Of a stretch of 6,993 nucleotides of DNA, positions 5,791 through 6,993 are shown in pieces (position 1 is the first letter of the stretch; each line of letters begins with the position of its first letter). The notes under the pieces were generated by a model. That model was given only the letters and a program-made list of their open reading frames with translations. It did no database searches and was not told the origin of the DNA. Position numbers and translations under genes: made by a program. This DNA is from Nitrososphaerota archaeon. Its GTDB lineage: Archaea > Thermoproteota > Nitrososphaeria > Nitrososphaerales > Gagatemarchaeaceae. The DNA is taken from the NCBI GenBank assembly GCA_005877185.1, contig VBPQ01000102.1, positions 1-6,993 of the forward strand, read 5' to 3'.

Positions 5791-6628
5791 TGGGCAGGTC
5801 TATCTTCGAGAGGGCGATCATGTTGAGGGAGAGGGACGAGGCGGCTATCCCGAAGCATGCCGACCAGAGAAAGTCCCTAGACCGAAGGTAAGAAGCGACG
5901 AGAGTTCCGCCGAGGATGTCTCCAGCCCCAGTGCTGTCGACTATCTTCACCTTGGGCACGTGGACGCCGTAGATCTTCTTCCCCTCGAGGATGTAGCACA
6001 TCTCTCCCCCCTGGGTGACGAGAGCCCTTCTGACACCCATGGACGAGAGCTTCGTGAGAGCCTCCTTCGCCTCCGTCTTGCCCGTTATCGCGTAGGCCTC
6101 GTCCCTGTCCATCTTCAGGGCATCCACCGACGTTAAGACCCCCGTCTCCTTCAGACTCGTAGTTGATACTTGCCCGCTGCTGTCAAAGGTTCTCACGAAT
6201 CCCTGCGGGTCGAGGAAGGTGAAATCTGAGTGATCGGCGATCGCCTTGAGAAGTTCCGGAGAAATCTCCTGGGCTATCGGGCTGATAAGGGAGGCGTCGA
6301 ACTTCGTGTCGGGAAGCTGGTCGAGGGACAGGTCATCGCAACGCGAGAGAAGGTAGAGGTTCCTCCCCGCCCCATTCGCCTCTATCCGGAAACGTGTGGT
6401 CTTCTTGCTCGACTTGTCTATCGCCCGGAGATTAATCCCATTCCGAGCAAGCCAGACGAGCTGGTCGTCAGGGAAGTCCAGCCCGATCCTCGTGAGGGCG
6501 AAGACGTCGAGTCCAAACCTTGAGCAGATGAGCCCCGCATAGGAGGGCGGTCCACCGATTGAGGTTATCGTCCTTATGGGGAGGAGGATTGTATCGATTG
6601 TGAGAAATCCTGCGACAAGAGCCTTCAT
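5729..6628 (-). CDS. PfkB-family carbohydrate/nucleoside kinase
   Basis: This is an intact ATP-dependent kinase of the ribokinase/PfkB superfamily, 299 residues. It starts with the first strand ALVAGFLTIDTI (3-14), then GGPPSYAG (25-32) in the substrate-binding position, which is shorter and different from the GGKGAN of true ribokinases. LDPQGFVR (139-146) and KMDRDEA (172-178) follow, the latter at the N-x-x-E Mg/phosphate position. VTQGG (204-208) and the catalytic signature DSTGAGD (231-237), with D237 as the expected base, complete the core. Substrate is not decidable; archaeal members include nucleoside kinases and myo-inositol 3-kinase. It diverges from a BMP-type binding-protein gene, which favours a nucleoside or related sugar by inference. 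The ATG at 6628 is the only good start in frame. The 3' end overlaps the convergent split kinase by 62 bases. It is not a close copy of that kinase. Confidence 0.88.
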   Translation of the reverse strand: MKALVAGFLTIDTILLPIRTITSIGGPPSYAGLICSRFGLDVFALTRIGLDFPDDQLVWLARNGINLRAIDKSSKKTTRFRIEANGAGRNLYLLSRCDDLSLDQLPDTKFDASLISPIAQEISPELLKAIADHSDFTFLDPQGFVRTFDSSGQVSTTSLKETGVLTSVDALKMDRDEAYAITGKTEAKEALTKLSSMGVRRALVTQGGEMCYILEGKKIYGVHVPKVKIVDSTGAGDILGGTLVASYLRSRDFLWSACFGIAASSLSLNMIALSKIDLPISVDEQARRLYSLAAPVASV

Positions 6629-6662
6629 GACGGGCCTCTTCCTTCACCCTCCAACGGCTCAA

Positions 6663-6668
6663 CTTAAG
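6663..6668 (-). promoter_or_regulatory. Probable TATA box of the minus-strand PfkB kinase
   Basis: CTTAAG, preceded on the minus strand by the A-rich CGAACAAAAT (BRE-like), lies about 37 bases before the ATG at 6628. It predicts a start near 6640 and a leader of about 12 bases. A strong SD-like GGAGGGTGA (minus strand, 6644-6652) sits slightly too far upstream for that transcript and for ideal spacing, so the real start site could lie further upstream. Confidence 0.4.
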
Positions 6669-6679
6669 ATTTTGTTCGA

Positions 6680-6698
6680 GTAAAAAATCGGTTATATA
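6680..6698 (+). promoter_or_regulatory. BRE/TATA promoter of the BMP-family gene
   Basis: The A-rich stretch GTAAAAAATC (6680-6689) followed by TTATATA (6692-6698) is the clearest archaeal promoter in the window. The TATA centre at about 6695 predicts transcription starting near 6721, giving a leader of about 17 bases before the ATG at 6738. Confidence 0.65.
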
Positions 6699-6720
6699 CG
6701 GAGAGGCGACAGGGTAATCG

Positions 6721-6736
6721 AGCAAGACAACTTGCT
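6721..6736. repeat. Perfect inverted repeat directly before the BMP start codon
   Basis: AGCAAG (6721-6726) and CTTGCT (6731-6736) are exact inverted copies separated by ACAA. The dyad ends one base before the ATG at 6738 and begins about where transcription should start. It could be a transcription-factor operator over the start site or an RNA hairpin occluding the start codon. The dyad is certain; its function is inferred. Confidence 0.55.
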
Positions 6737-6737
6737 T

Positions 6738-6993
6738 ATGAAAAAAGGAAGGGCAATTAGCACAACCGTAGCTGCTGTCATTTTTCTCGTAATGGTGGCC
6801 GCTGCCGGCGGGTCATACTACTATTATGCACAAATCTCGACGACCCCGCAAAAGACGATTGGCGTCGTTTTCGATATTGGAGGGAGGGGCGACCTCAGCT
6901 TCAACGACATGGCGGCTCTAGGCGCCGACAACGCGGCGAGGACGGTCCTAGGCTGCCCGAACGACCCGAGTCCTTGCGAACACTTCTTGCAGA
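6738..6993 (+). CDS. BMP/PnrA-family ABC solute-binding protein, N-terminal part
   Basis: The gene runs off the window after 85 codons. Residues 41-65 (IGVVFDIGGRGDLSFNDMAA then LGADN) match the start of the mature basic-membrane-protein/PnrA family, whose conserved D-x-GG-x-x-D-x-SFN block takes part in ligand binding. Characterised relatives bind purine nucleosides for ABC uptake. The N-terminus KKGRAISTTVAAVIF then a hydrophobic stretch and GGSYYYYAQ resembles an archaeal class III (pilin-like) signal sequence, with possible cleavage after GRA (residue 6). No lipobox cysteine is present, so it is not a standard lipoprotein. C73 and C80 lie in a short segment (LGCPNDPSPC) and could pair outside the cell. 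The start is ATG at 6738. It has its own promoter and diverges from the PfkB kinase. ABC ATPase and permease genes would be expected downstream, outside the window. Confidence 0.82.
   Translation, partial: MKKGRAISTTVAAVIFLVMVAAAGGSYYYYAQISTTPQKTIGVVFDIGGRGDLSFNDMAALGADNAARTVLGCPNDPSPCEHFLQ

Noticed and set aside
6468..6725. An 85-residue minus-strand frame overlapping the kinase start, with SD-like GGAGGGTGA and a GTG nearby
   Set aside because: It overlaps the conserved kinase N-terminus in another frame, and its sequence has no protein-like conservation.
1..6993. CRISPR arrays, tRNA or rRNA genes, insertion sequences, phage or defence genes
   Set aside because: No regularly spaced repeats, cloverleaf-like sequences, transposase motifs or terminal inverted repeats were seen; nearly all sequence is explained by recognisable genes.

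Overview
The window is archaeal chromosomal DNA, GC-rich and densely coded. The evidence is an archaeal/eukaryotic-type prolyl-tRNA synthetase with a Zn-type Cys4 C-terminal domain, an archaeal TrmI-type tRNA m1A methyltransferase, and TATA boxes about 26-30 bases upstream of several start codons, which implies leaderless or near-leaderless mRNAs. A pilin-like (class III) signal sequence on a solute-binding protein points the same way. A Thermoproteota (TACK) lineage such as Bathyarchaeia or Nitrososphaeria is my best guess, but the sequence does not fix it. There is no rRNA, tRNA, CRISPR array, insertion sequence or phage gene; this is mostly housekeeping sequence.

Layout: (1) 27-794 (+), tRNA m1A57/58 methyltransferase, with a Shine-Dalgarno sequence and probably distal in an operon that begins outside the window. 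(2) 841-1464 (+), an unrecognised six-helix membrane protein with its own TATA box. (3) 1450-2004 (-), family-4 Fe-S uracil-DNA glycosylase, overlapping the tail of (2). (4) 2073-3311 (+), a Na+/Ca2+-exchanger-superfamily membrane antiporter, divergent from (3) across a 68-base gap with one TATA-like box usable in both directions. (5) 3319-4761 (+), prolyl-tRNA synthetase. (6) 4817-5407 and 5407-5790 (+), two halves of one PfkB/ribokinase-family kinase split by a TGATG stop/start junction, most simply a frameshift. (7) 5729-6628 (-), an intact PfkB-family kinase, convergent with and overlapping (6). (8) 6738 to the window end (+), the N-terminus of a BMP/PnrA-family solute-binding protein, divergent from (7) and cut by the window edge.

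Functionally, the left two thirds combine tRNA modification, base-excision repair, ion exchange and aminoacylation with no evident shared pathway. The right third looks like a small uptake-and-salvage locus: a BMP-family binding protein, whose relatives bind nucleosides, diverges from a PfkB-family kinase that could phosphorylate the imported compound, next to a second, apparently broken, kinase. The points most worth a second look are the split kinase, the class III signal on the BMP protein with a perfect inverted repeat just before its start codon, and the compact divergent and convergent gene boundaries. I see no clear evidence of a wholly new system.
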